In this document: piece by piece, positions 41,285-49,853 of the stretch
How the letters are laid out: each line of letters starts with the position of its first letter
Numbering within the stretch: position 1 is the first letter of the stretch
Origin: Fodinicurvata sediminis DSM 21159
GTDB taxonomy: Bacteria; Pseudomonadota; Alphaproteobacteria; Kiloniellales; DSM-21159
Assembly (NCBI RefSeq): GCF_000420625.1
Contig: NZ_ATVH01000011.1
Coordinates: forward strand, 496,001 to 560,000
Direction of reading: 5' to 3'
DNA: 64,000 bases
Notes under the pieces: generated by a model
The model's input: only the letters and a program-made list of their open reading frames with translations
Told to the model about the DNA's origin: nothing
The model's database searches: none
Made by a program: the position numbers and the translations under genes

Positions 41285-41379
41285 ATGGTGAGGTGCTCGA
41301 CCCATCAGGGTCGGGCCTCGAACCACGTACTTGGCCCGTCAAAGAGCACGCTGGCATTGACCGTTTGGCCTGGGGAAGT
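41285..41379. repeat. Palindromic intergenic repeat, diverged copy
   Basis: Contains ATGGTGAGG, an inner hairpin GACCC-ATCA-GGGTC, CCTCGAACCACG and TGGCCTGGGG in the order seen in the 31.3 kb copy. It occupies part of the 351-base gap between flaG and fliK; the remainder holds the fliK promoter and nothing else I recognise. Confidence 0.6.
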
Positions 41380-41494
41380 GTCGCGGCAAATCCTGCCGGG
41401 ACGGTACAGTAAGGGGCTGTGAAGTCGATATCCTCACACCGCACCACGGAATTCCTTTAAATATCCCAATAACTTAAAACCGCCACTCGCAAAC

Positions 41495-41510
41495 TGGCCC
41501 GCCGCTTGCA
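41495..41510 (+). promoter_or_regulatory. Sigma-54 promoter for fliK
   Basis: TGGCCC-N5-TTGCA has both invariant dinucleotides at correct spacing, 56 bases upstream of the fliK GTG. Confidence 0.65.
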
Positions 41511-41565
41511 TTCTACTCCACGACAGAAATCCACGTCGTGATGACAGCATGAAGGCGGTACGAAC

Positions 41566-43524
41566 GTGATCAGTGAAGCATCCTCGGCGCTCCAGGGCCT
41601 TTTGGTCCAGGTAGGCGGCAAGACAGAACAGAAGGGCGGCGGTCCGGGCGGGTTCCTGGCCCTGATGCAAGGCAATTCCGAAGGCAAGACCGGTAAGAGC
41701 GGGGCGCAGGCCCTATTGGCTAGCCTAAAGGATGACGGCGCACAGGGCGGCGGCAAGGCCCTGCAGGGGGAAGCCTTGCAGGACGCCTTGCGTTCGGCGC
41801 TTTCGGGCCTGTCCGGCCAGGGAGGTTCCGGCAAGGGGCAAACAGCGATCATCGGAGAAGACGGCGTCCTGTCCACGGACGCGCTCGAAGATCTGGCCAA
41901 AGCCCTGGTGGAGTTGGCCCAAGGACTGGAAAGAGGTGGACTGGAAAGTGGGGCGTTGGAAAGCGCTGAAGATGCGCCCGGCGGCCTACTGAATGCCCTG
42001 GCAAAACTTGGCGAGACCCAGGACAAGGAACAGGCAGTGGCCGCCGTCGAGAAGGCCCTGGCCCGCCTGAATCAGAAAGAAAACCCGGCACAGGCTGCGC
42101 AGCCATTCCTGGACAACAGCGAGACAAGCGCTGCTGCGCTCTCCGAGCTGCAGGACAAGCTCGACAGCTTGTTGCAGCAGCTCGAAGGTACGGGCGCGTC
42201 CCCGGCAGGCACACAGGATCAGAAGGCAGCCGCAACCTCATCGCTGTCGGACCTGCTGGACAACCTGGAGGCTGCGGTGGCGCAGCTGAAGGAAGCGGCC
42301 AGACAGGACAGCAAGCGTCACGAACTCCTGAGCGACCTGCAGGCTCAGCTTTCGGACCTGCAGGATTCCCTGAGCGAGAATGGCGAGGGTTTGGACCTGA
42401 CCAGCCTGCTGGCAGCGGCGGAAGCGCAGGCCAGCACCACAGGAAAGGCCGTACCCTCCGCGAATGACGCGCTGGCCGATCTGGGGCGTCAATTGGACAG
42501 CCTTTTGCAAGGCCTGAAGGCGGCTTCCAACGGTAAGGGCGCGCAACAGGGTGACCAGCAGGCACAGCTTCGCAGCGGACAGGCGGCTGGTTCAGCCGAT
42601 GACACCGCCCTGCCCGGCGGCCAAAACGGCGCCACCCTCCAGCAGACCCAGGGCAACAACCAGGAAGCCGTCATAGCTGACAGGGGCCAGACCGCCGCAC
42701 GCGACGGCGAGCAGGCCAGCCGGCAGGCTGCCGTGACGGCTTCTGCCGAGCAGCAGGAACAACTTGCCCAGCGGCAACAGGCGGCCCAGAGCCTGTCGGA
42801 CAAACAGGCCGCCGAACTTTATGAAAGCCTGCGGCAGGCCGGCAAGGCCCTGCAGAACGAGGCCGCGACCCAGGCCCTGGAGCGCAGCCTTGCGCGCCTG
42901 TCGGAACAGGCCGGTGGCGTCAACCGCCTGGCCGAAGCGCTCACCAGCTTGCAGGGGCGCGAAGAGTTCCTGACGCCTTCAAGCAACAGCCGCGGTCCCG
43001 AAGGGCTGAACGCCCTGTCCTTCGAGAATCAGCTGCGCGCATCTGCCCAAGCGCAGCAGGCTGCGGCACAGGCACAGCAGGCGGCAAAGTCTCAGGGCGG
43101 CCCCGCGGCCGACCAGATCGCCATGAAGATCCACAAGGCCGTGGCCGGCGGCAATGACCGTATCTCGGTCCAGCTGCACCCGGCCGAACTGGGCCGCGTG
43201 GACGTGAAGATGGAGTTCGGTCAGGACGGCCTGCTGCGCGCCTCGATCACGGCTGAGCGGCCGGAAACCCTGGACATGCTGCAGCGCGACGCCCGCGCCC
43301 TGGAACGTGCGCTCAGCGATGCCGGGGTCAAGACCGACAGCGGCAGCCTGAATTTCAACACCCGTGATACCGCCGGCCAGCAGCAGGCCTTTGACCAGGG
43401 CCGAAGCGACACCGCTTCAGGTGGCACTGCCGCCAACGGCACCGGATCCGGCGATGACAGAGTCCCCGAAGAAAACGACGCAAACCCCCGGGCCGGAAGC
43501 GGCCTGATCAACTTGAGCGTCTGA
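41566..43524 (+). CDS. fliK: Flagellar hook-length control protein FliK
   Basis: Secreted molecular ruler that measures the hook and triggers the FlhB switch. The 652 residues begin at a GTG. The first 480 residues are Gln/Ala/Gly-rich and low-complexity (the ruler part); the C-terminal domain (about 500-610) has ISVQLHPAELGRVDVKMEFG and LRASITAERPETLDMLQRDA, diagnostic of FliK. It is followed 14 bases later by flgD. A second, diverged FliK-type gene is at 55253. Confidence 0.93.
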   Translation: MISEASSALQGLLVQVGGKTEQKGGGPGGFLALMQGNSEGKTGKSGAQALLASLKDDGAQGGGKALQGEALQDALRSALSGLSGQGGSGKGQTAIIGEDGVLSTDALEDLAKALVELAQGLERGGLESGALESAEDAPGGLLNALAKLGETQDKEQAVAAVEKALARLNQKENPAQAAQPFLDNSETSAAALSELQDKLDSLLQQLEGTGASPAGTQDQKAAATSSLSDLLDNLEAAVAQLKEAARQDSKRHELLSDLQAQLSDLQDSLSENGEGLDLTSLLAAAEAQASTTGKAVPSANDALADLGRQLDSLLQGLKAASNGKGAQQGDQQAQLRSGQAAGSADDTALPGGQNGATLQQTQGNNQEAVIADRGQTAARDGEQASRQAAVTASAEQQEQLAQRQQAAQSLSDKQAAELYESLRQAGKALQNEAATQALERSLARLSEQAGGVNRLAEALTSLQGREEFLTPSSNSRGPEGLNALSFENQLRASAQAQQAAAQAQQAAKSQGGPAADQIAMKIHKAVAGGNDRISVQLHPAELGRVDVKMEFGQDGLLRASITAERPETLDMLQRDARALERALSDAGVKTDSGSLNFNTRDTAGQQQAFDQGRSDTASGGTAANGTGSGDDRVPEENDANPRAGSGLINLSV

Positions 43525-43538
43525 AGGAGCCTGATATC

Positions 43539-44246
43539 ATGGATATCGCAAGCCTTATGAACAACCAGTCCGCCCAGGCAAGCCAGGAAAGCAGTGCCAA
43601 CAACCGCTCGCGCTTCGGCGGCGAGGACCTGGACGAGACCTTCGACAACTTCCTGATGATGCTGACCACCCAGATGCAGAACCAGGATCCGCTGGAGCCC
43701 ATGAAGACCGAGGAATTCACCCAGCAGCTGGTGGGCTTCGCCGGGGTGGAGCAACAGATCTCGTCCAACAAGAACCTGGAAAAGCTGATCGACCTGCAGG
43801 GTTACAACCAGATGGGCGCGGCCGTGAACATGATCGGCAAGCACGTCGAGGCCGAAGGCGACAAGCTGCAGCTTGAAAACGGCATGGCGCTGGGCGCCTA
43901 TAACCTGAGCAAGGCGGCCGAAAGCGCCGACATCCGCATCCAGGACGCCAGCGGGCGCATCGTGCGCACCATCGAGGGGGATACCTCGGCCGGCCGTCAC
44001 GAATTCGTCTGGGACGGCCTGGACAACGGGGGCAACCAGCTGCCGCCCGGCACCTATTCCTATGCCATCATGGCCAAGGACGGCGATGAAGTGCCGGTGC
44101 CCTCCACCACCTCGACCATCGGACGGGTGGACGGCATTGAGACCGACGGCGGCAAGGCGATCCTGAAGATCGGCGATGCGGAAGTCGGCCTGTCCCTGAT
44201 CAAGAAGGTACACGATATTCCCAGCGCCCCCTCCGGCCAGGGCTGA
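43539..44246 (+). CDS. flgD: Hook cap protein FlgD
   Basis: Scaffold that caps the growing hook. The 235 residues contain the FlgD N-terminal signature DNFLMMLTTQMQNQDPLEPM with KTEEFTQQLVGFAGVEQQ, and the C-terminal FlgD-Ig/FnIII-like part (HEFVWDGLDNGGNQLPPGTY). It is directly downstream of fliK and shares its presumed sigma-54 promoter. Confidence 0.96.
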   Translation: MDIASLMNNQSAQASQESSANNRSRFGGEDLDETFDNFLMMLTTQMQNQDPLEPMKTEEFTQQLVGFAGVEQQISSNKNLEKLIDLQGYNQMGAAVNMIGKHVEAEGDKLQLENGMALGAYNLSKAAESADIRIQDASGRIVRTIEGDTSAGRHEFVWDGLDNGGNQLPPGTYSYAIMAKDGDEVPVPSTTSTIGRVDGIETDGGKAILKIGDAEVGLSLIKKVHDIPSAPSGQG

Positions 44247-44343
44247 TTGCTGTGGAAAACCCGCCTTGTGCATTAGGAAATTTTAAAGACCCCCTGGTCT
44301 AGACTGCACTCCTCGTCTGGAGAAAGAAGAAGAGGACAACCGG

Positions 44344-44664
44344 ATGCAGTCAGAACGACCAGGTAGGCCGTCCAGCGTCATCGGGCCCTTGGGCCAACCA
44401 TTGACCATCGAGGACCTTCCCCCAAGGAACACCAAGCGCTGGGTGATCCGGCGCAAGGCCGAGGTGGTGGCGGGTGTGCGCGCCGGCCTGATCACGCTTG
44501 AGGAAGCCTGCGAGATGTACACGTTGACCCTGGAGGAGTTCATGTCCTGGCAGAGACTGATCGATGAACACGGTCTCTACGGCCTGCGCATCACACGGCT
44601 GCAGGACTATCGCCGGCAGGAGGAGGACAGTACGGGAGTAACCCCCTTCCCCTACCCGGCCTGA
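44344..44664 (+). CDS. sciP: CtrA inhibitor SciP (DUF1153)
   Basis: SciP binds CtrA at promoters and blocks CtrA-activated transcription in Caulobacter. The 106 residues include the highly conserved core NTKRWVIRRKAEVVAGVRAG, LITLEEACEMYTLTLEEFMS and WQRLIDEHGLYGLRITRLQD, a helix-turn-helix. AGAAGAAGAGGA precedes the ATG. It lies between flgD and fliF, so both a CtrA (58777) and its inhibitor are in this locus. Confidence 0.92.
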   Translation: MQSERPGRPSSVIGPLGQPLTIEDLPPRNTKRWVIRRKAEVVAGVRAGLITLEEACEMYTLTLEEFMSWQRLIDEHGLYGLRITRLQDYRRQEEDSTGVTPFPYPA

Positions 44665-44696
44665 TCGTTCCGTTCCGGGACGATCCATGGAAATCC

Positions 44697-44727
44697 AAGG
44701 GCGGTCGCCAGCAACGGCCGCCCTTTC
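44697..44727 (+). terminator. Terminator after sciP
   Basis: AAGGGCGG/CCGCCCTT form an eight-base stem around a 13-base loop, followed by TTCT. It is 33 bases past the sciP stop and separates sciP from the fliF operon. Confidence 0.75.
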
Positions 44728-44805
44728 TCGTTGAATCCTATTGGCTTGACCCGGCAAGCAGAGATTCGGCTTGAAGTAATCCGCTGGGCAAAAATTTCCT
44801 GGCGT

Positions 44806-44820
44806 TAACCTCGTGTTTAC
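44806..44820 (+). promoter_or_regulatory. CtrA-like box upstream of fliF
   Basis: TTAA-CCTCGTG-TTTA, one mismatch from TTAA-N7-TTAA, about 80 bases upstream of fliF. The fliF operon is a known CtrA target in Caulobacter. Coordinates may be off by a base. Confidence 0.6.
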
Positions 44821-44900
44821 CCAAACCGCCTAGCGTGCCCTTGTGACAGGGTCGGCCCGGTGGGCGCAGACCCGTGCCATGGCAGAGGGGACAGCGGCGC

Positions 44901-46592
44901 GTGAATACCTTTCTCGATACCCTGAAACGACTGGGGCCAGCCCGTCTGGCCGTGCTGGGCGGCGTTGCCGCGGCCCTGCTGGCCTTCTTCATCTACCTGA
45001 TCGGCCGGATGTCCCAGCCGGACATGGAGTTGCTTTACAGCGACCTTCAGTCCCAGGACAGCAGCCAGATCGTCAGCGAGCTGGACGCCCAAAACATTCC
45101 CTATCAGCTGAGCGCCGACGGCAGCAGCATCAGCGTCCCCGCCAGCGAGGTAGCGCGCATGCGCCTGGCCATGGCCGAACAGGGCCTGCCGAACGGCGGC
45201 AACATGGGCTATGAGATCTTCGACGAGGGCGAAAGCCTGGGCACCAGCAACTTCGTGCAGAACATCAATCATGTGCGCGCGCTGGAAGGCGAACTGGCAC
45301 GGACCATTCAGTCCATCGGCAAGGTGAAGAGCGCACGCGTTCATCTGGTCCTGCCCCAGCGCGAGCTGTTCAGCCGCGACCGCAACGAGGCAAAGGCCTC
45401 CATCGTTCTGGCGCTGGAGGGCAATGGCTGGCTGGGCAAGGAGCAGGTGCGCTCGATCCAGCAACTGGTCGCCTCGTCCATTCCGCGCATGGATCCCGGC
45501 AGTGTCTCGGTCATCGACAGCCAGGGGAACCTGCTGGCCAGCACCAGCGATGACGCAGGCGCCGGCGGTCTGTCCGGCAGTGCCGAGGAGCGCCGGCTGT
45601 CCATGGAAAACCGCCTTGCCCAATCGGTCCAGCAGCTGCTGGAACGTTCGGTGGGCATCGGCAACGTGCGTGTCGAGGTCTCGGCAGACATAAACTATGA
45701 CCGCATCACCGAGAACTCGGAAATCTATGATCCCGACGGACAGGTCGTGCGCTCGACCCAGGTGGTCGAGGAAATGATGCAGGACAACGAGGGCGGCCAG
45801 GACGAAGTGACGGTCGGCAACAACCTGCCGGATGCCGACCTGGGCGGCGAAGCCGCTGACGGCGCCAGCAGCATGTCCAACCGGACCGAGGAAACCACCA
45901 ACTACGAGATCAGCCGCACCACGCGTACCCACGTCCAGGAAGGCGGCGACGTGGAGCGCCTGTCGGTCGCTGTCCTGGTCAATGATGTACAGACGACCAA
46001 TGCCGAGGGCGAAACGGTCAGCGAACCGCGCAGCCAGGAGGAACTGGACCGACTGGCGGCGCTGGCCCGCTCGGCCGTAGGCTTCAACCCGGAACGCGGC
46101 GACAGTTTCGAGATCGCCAGCATGCAATTTGCCGATGTCATGCCGTCCGGCGGCGTGGAAAGCGACAGCCTGCTGGGCATGGAACGCGGCCAGCTGATGA
46201 AGATCGCCGAGGTTCTGGTGCTGGGCGTGATCGCGGTCCTGGTCCTGTTGCTGATCGTTCGCCCCCTCGTCATGCGCCTACTGACGCCAGAGGGCGGCAG
46301 CAGCGGCATGCAGGGCACACCGGCCCTGGCCGGCGGGCAGCAGCACGCCGCGCTGACCGGCCCCAATCTGCAGGACCCGAACCTGCTGGCCTCTCCCCAG
46401 GGCGAGAACTACGGCAACCTGCCGGTGCCGGGACAGCAGTCGTCCGAGGAAGAAGACGAGATGATGCTGAACATGAGCCAGGTGGAGGGTCAGATCAAAG
46501 CCTCGACCATCCGCAAGGTCAGCGACCTGGTGGACAAGCATCCCCAGGAGACCCTGGGCATCATTCGCAACTGGGTCTACCAGGAACGCTGA
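44901..46592 (+). CDS. fliF: Flagellar MS-ring protein FliF
   Basis: Builds the inner-membrane MS ring, the base of the flagellum. From GTG 44901 it has 563 residues: membrane helix 1 (VLGGVAAALLAFFIYLIG), the ring-building motifs with YEIFDEGESLGTSNFVQNIN and SARVHLVLPQRELFSRDRNE, then membrane helix 2 (VLVLGVIAVLVLLLIVRPLV) and a C-terminal FliG-binding tail ending LGIIRNWVYQER. An upstream in-frame GTG at 44874 is possible. It is the first gene of fliF-fliG-fliH-fliN-motA-flbD-flhA-flhF-flhG. Confidence 0.95.
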   Translation: MNTFLDTLKRLGPARLAVLGGVAAALLAFFIYLIGRMSQPDMELLYSDLQSQDSSQIVSELDAQNIPYQLSADGSSISVPASEVARMRLAMAEQGLPNGGNMGYEIFDEGESLGTSNFVQNINHVRALEGELARTIQSIGKVKSARVHLVLPQRELFSRDRNEAKASIVLALEGNGWLGKEQVRSIQQLVASSIPRMDPGSVSVIDSQGNLLASTSDDAGAGGLSGSAEERRLSMENRLAQSVQQLLERSVGIGNVRVEVSADINYDRITENSEIYDPDGQVVRSTQVVEEMMQDNEGGQDEVTVGNNLPDADLGGEAADGASSMSNRTEETTNYEISRTTRTHVQEGGDVERLSVAVLVNDVQTTNAEGETVSEPRSQEELDRLAALARSAVGFNPERGDSFEIASMQFADVMPSGGVESDSLLGMERGQLMKIAEVLVLGVIAVLVLLLIVRPLVMRLLTPEGGSSGMQGTPALAGGQQHAALTGPNLQDPNLLASPQGENYGNLPVPGQQSSEEEDEMMLNMSQVEGQIKASTIRKVSDLVDKHPQETLGIIRNWVYQER

Positions 46593-46610
46593 GGGAATAG
46601 GACTTAACTG

Positions 46611-47633
46611 ATGGCACGGCGTATTCGTGAAGACTTCTCCACGCTCAGCGGCGCTGAAAAAGCGGCCCTGTTGCTTATCGCCCTGGGTGAAGACCATGCG
46701 ACCAAGGTCTTTTCCCTGATGGAGGACGAAGAGATACGGGAGATTTCCCAGACCATGGCCAACCTGGGCACGGTCAGCGCGCCCGTGGTCGAGAAGGTCT
46801 TCTCTGAGTTCACGGGACAGCTCTCGGGTTCAAGCACGCTGGTCGGCAACTACGAGAGCACCGAACGCCTGCTCATGAAGATCATGGACAAGGAAAAGGT
46901 CGACGCGATCATGGAGGATATCCGTGGTCCGGCCGGCCGCACAATGTGGGACAAGCTGGGCAACGTGAATGAGCAGGTCCTGGCCAATTATCTTAAGAAC
47001 GAATATCCGCAGACCGTCGCCGTGGTGATGTCCAAGGTGAAGCCCGAGCAGGCCGCGCGCGTGCTGGCCAACCTGCCCGAGCCCTTCTCGATGGAAGTCG
47101 TCATGCGCATGCTGCGCATGGAGGCGGTGCAGAAGGAAGTGCTGGAGGATGTGGAGAAAACGCTGCGCAACGAGTTCATGACCAACCTGGCGCGCGCAAG
47201 CAAACGGGACTCTCACGAGATGATGGCGGAGATCTTCAACTGCCTGGACCGCAACATGGAAACCCGCTTCCTGTCGTCCCTGGAGGAGCGCAACCGTGAG
47301 TCGGCCGAAAAGATCCGCTCGCTGATGTTCACCTTCGAGGATCTGGTGAAGCTGGACTCCGGTGGCATCCAGACCCTGCTGCGCTCCATCGAGAAGGATC
47401 GCCTGGCCACGGCCCTGAAGGGCGGTTCGGAAAGCGTGCGCAACCTGTTCTTCGAGAACATGTCCGAACGCGCCGCCAAGATCATGCGCGAGGACATGCA
47501 GGCCATGGGGCCGGTCCGCCTGCGCGAGGTGGACGAGGCCCAGCTTTACATCGTTCAGGCGGCCAAGGACCTGGCGGCCAAAGGCGAGATCGTCATCGCC
47601 GACAGCAAGGGCGAAGACGAGTTGGTTTATTGA
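46611..47633 (+). CDS. fliG: Flagellar motor switch protein FliG
   Basis: C-ring protein on which MotA exerts torque. The 340 residues have N-terminal FliF-binding, middle EHPQ-region ([20 protein letters not shown]) and C-terminal torque domains. The torque helix region includes [20 protein letters not shown] with the expected charged residues. It follows fliF by 18 bases. Confidence 0.96.
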   Translation: MARRIREDFSTLSGAEKAALLLIALGEDHATKVFSLMEDEEIREISQTMANLGTVSAPVVEKVFSEFTGQLSGSSTLVGNYESTERLLMKIMDKEKVDAIMEDIRGPAGRTMWDKLGNVNEQVLANYLKNEYPQTVAVVMSKVKPEQAARVLANLPEPFSMEVVMRMLRMEAVQKEVLEDVEKTLRNEFMTNLARASKRDSHEMMAEIFNCLDRNMETRFLSSLEERNRESAEKIRSLMFTFEDLVKLDSGGIQTLLRSIEKDRLATALKGGSESVRNLFFENMSERAAKIMREDMQAMGPVRLREVDEAQLYIVQAAKDLAAKGEIVIADSKGEDELVY

Positions 47634-47655
47634 TGGACGGCCGGGATTCACAGAG

Positions 47656-48579
47656 ATGACAGCGGTACGCAAATTCCTGTTCGAAAACAGCTTCGACGCA
47701 CCGGCCCAGCCCGAGGAACCGGCGGTCGAGGACGTGAGCGAACAGGAAGAGATCCCACCTGCCCCTCAGCACAGCGAGGAAGAGCTGGCCGAGGCCCGGC
47801 GCGAGGCCTATCAGGCCGGACTGGAAGCCGGCCGCGAGCAGGCCCTGGTAGAACAGGCCCGGGACGAGGAAAACCGCCTGACAGATACCCTGGCCCAGTT
47901 GAGCCGGCAGCTTGGCACCCTGGATCCCCAGATCGAGCAATCGCTCCAACGCGCCCGCACCGACGCCGTGCGCGCTGGCATCCTGGTGGTTCAGAAACTG
48001 TTCCCCCGCCTGGTGGAACGCCAGGGCGACCAGGAGGTGCGCGGTCTTCTGGAAGACAGTCTGATGCACCTGATGGAAGAGCCGCGCGTTGTGATCCGGG
48101 TGCATGACAGCCAGCTGGACGCCCTGCGCGGCCAGATGGAACAGATCAAGGACAAGAGCGGCTACGAGGGCAAGACCGTCCTGCTGGCCGATCAGGAGGT
48201 CCGTCCCGGCGATATCCGGATCGAGTGGGCCGACGGCGGCGTCGAGCGCGACAGCGAGCGCGCCTGGCAGGAGATCGGCCAGCTGATCGAGCACACGCTG
48301 GTACCGCAGGCGGACGCCGCCGCGGCCCCCGATGCCGCCCCGACCTCCGATCCCGCCACTGGCGCTGACGCCGAAACGGCTCCGGCCAGCGAGCCCGAAG
48401 ACGGCACATACACGGCACAGTACGAGGGGCAACCCGTAGATGGCGATCCCGAGAGCTGGCCGCAGTCGGCGGAGGCAGACATTCCACCAACCGGGGAGAC
48501 CCTGGCCCCCGCTTACGATAGCCAGGATGACAGCCACCCCCAGGATGCGGAGCCAGGCTTCGCAGAGGAAAGGAACTGA
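47656..48579 (+). CDS. fliH: Flagellar export ATPase regulator FliH
   Basis: Binds and regulates the export ATPase FliI. The 307 residues have the FliH coiled-coil with glycine-spaced repeats (AYQAGLEAGREQALVEQARD) and the C-terminal FliH domain (QKLFPRLVERQGDQEVRGLL and GDIRIEWADGGVERD). A 90-residue acidic Ala/Pro tail is added after the core. It follows fliG and precedes fliN by three bases. Confidence 0.88.
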   Translation: MTAVRKFLFENSFDAPAQPEEPAVEDVSEQEEIPPAPQHSEEELAEARREAYQAGLEAGREQALVEQARDEENRLTDTLAQLSRQLGTLDPQIEQSLQRARTDAVRAGILVVQKLFPRLVERQGDQEVRGLLEDSLMHLMEEPRVVIRVHDSQLDALRGQMEQIKDKSGYEGKTVLLADQEVRPGDIRIEWADGGVERDSERAWQEIGQLIEHTLVPQADAAAAPDAAPTSDPATGADAETAPASEPEDGTYTAQYEGQPVDGDPESWPQSAEADIPPTGETLAPAYDSQDDSHPQDAEPGFAEERN

Positions 48580-48582
48580 ACG

Positions 48583-48939
48583 ATGGCCCAGAAAGAGAAT
48601 TTCGATCTCGAGGACATGGACAACGAGCAGGCGGTGAATACCGGCGAGGAGCACCAGGTGATGGAAGATCCTCGCACCGGCCCGGCCAGCGCCCAGGACC
48701 TGGAAGCCGTCTATGACATTCCGGTTCAGGTCTCGGCCGTCCTCGGCAAGGCCAACATGCAGGTCAGCCAGCTGCTGAAGCTGGGCCGCGGCGCTGTCGT
48801 GGAACTGGACCGCAAGGTGGGCGAAGCCATCGAGATCTACGTCAACAACCGCCTTGTCGCCCGCGGCGAGGTCGTGGTGATGGAAGACCGCCTGGGGGTC
48901 ACCATGACCGAGATCATCAAGTCCGATCGCTCGTCCTGA
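48583..48939 (+). CDS. fliN: Flagellar motor switch protein FliN
   Basis: Bottom of the C ring. The 118 residues have an acidic N-terminus of about 35 residues and the FliN/SpoA fold (YDIPVQVSAVLGKANMQVSQ, then LGRGAVVELDRKVGEAIEIY and GVTMTEIIK). It lies between fliH and motA. Confidence 0.96.
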   Translation: MAQKENFDLEDMDNEQAVNTGEEHQVMEDPRTGPASAQDLEAVYDIPVQVSAVLGKANMQVSQLLKLGRGAVVELDRKVGEAIEIYVNNRLVARGEVVVMEDRLGVTMTEIIKSDRSS

Positions 48940-48974
48940 GCCGTCTGACACACCACAGTCCGGGAGCAGGATGA

Positions 48975-49814
48975 ATGGCCAACGCAAGTGCGGCAGCACG
49001 CGGAGCGAGCGCGGCACCGAAACCGGTGAAAAGCGGCATGACCCTGGATCTCGCCACGATCCTGGGGGTGGCCGGCGGTTTCGTCCTGATCACCTCGGCG
49101 ATGATTCTGGGCGGCTCGCTGGGCTCCTTCGTGGATATCCCGGCCATGCTGATCGTGCTGGGCGGCACCTTCATGGTGACCAGCATCTCCTATACGGTAC
49201 GCGAGGTGATTCGGGCCCAGAGCGTGATGATGCGCGCCATCATCTACCGCCAGCAGCAGCCCTCGGACGCAGCCATGCAGATCCTGGGACTGGCCGACGT
49301 GGCCCGCAAGCAGGGCAGCACCCTTGAACTGCAGAAGCATCTGCAGAACCTGCGCAACCAGCCCTTCCTGCAGAAAGCGATCTCCCTGATCGTGGACGGC
49401 ATCCCTCCGGACGAGGTTGCCCGCATCCTGGAGCGCGAGGTGCATGCCACCATGAACCGTCACATGAAGTCTGCCGGCATCCTGCGCCGGGCCGGCGAAG
49501 TGGCGCCGGCCATGGGCCTGATCGGCACGCTGATCGGTCTGGTCCAGATGCTGGGCCGGCTGGAGGATCCCAGCACCATCGGCCCGGCCATGGCCGTGGC
49601 CCTGTTGACCACCTTCTATGGCGCCGTGCTGGCCAACATGGTCTTCACACCGCTGGCCAGCAAACTGGAGCGCAATGCCGACGTGGAGGCACAGGTGAAC
49701 CAGATCTATGCCCTGGGCACGGTTTCCATCGGTCGCCAGGAGAACCCGCGGCGCCTGGAAGTTGCGCTGAATTCCATCCTGCCCCCTTCCGAGCGCGTCA
49801 GCTACTTCGACTGA
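48975..49814 (+). CDS. motA: Flagellar stator protein MotA
   Basis: Ion-channel stator subunit with four membrane helices that works with MotB (14389). The 279 residues include TILGVAGGFVLITSAMILGG (helix 1) and APAMGLIGTLIGLVQMLGRL with the channel-lining Pro, and a cytoplasmic loop with AGILRRAG. The PomA-like form suggests that sodium coupling is possible; the coupling ion cannot be read from sequence here. It is encoded far from motB, between fliN and flbD. Confidence 0.92.
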   Translation: MANASAAARGASAAPKPVKSGMTLDLATILGVAGGFVLITSAMILGGSLGSFVDIPAMLIVLGGTFMVTSISYTVREVIRAQSVMMRAIIYRQQQPSDAAMQILGLADVARKQGSTLELQKHLQNLRNQPFLQKAISLIVDGIPPDEVARILEREVHATMNRHMKSAGILRRAGEVAPAMGLIGTLIGLVQMLGRLEDPSTIGPAMAVALLTTFYGAVLANMVFTPLASKLERNADVEAQVNQIYALGTVSIGRQENPRRLEVALNSILPPSERVSYFD

Positions 49815-49853
49815 ACGCGGCAGCGGATACTGATAGAGAACGGAGACAAGACT

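Noticed and set aside
44731-44760. TTGGCTTGACCCGGCAAGC as a sigma-54 promoter for fliF
   Set aside because: The spacing between GG and GC is one base short, and a CtrA-like box is nearer to fliF.
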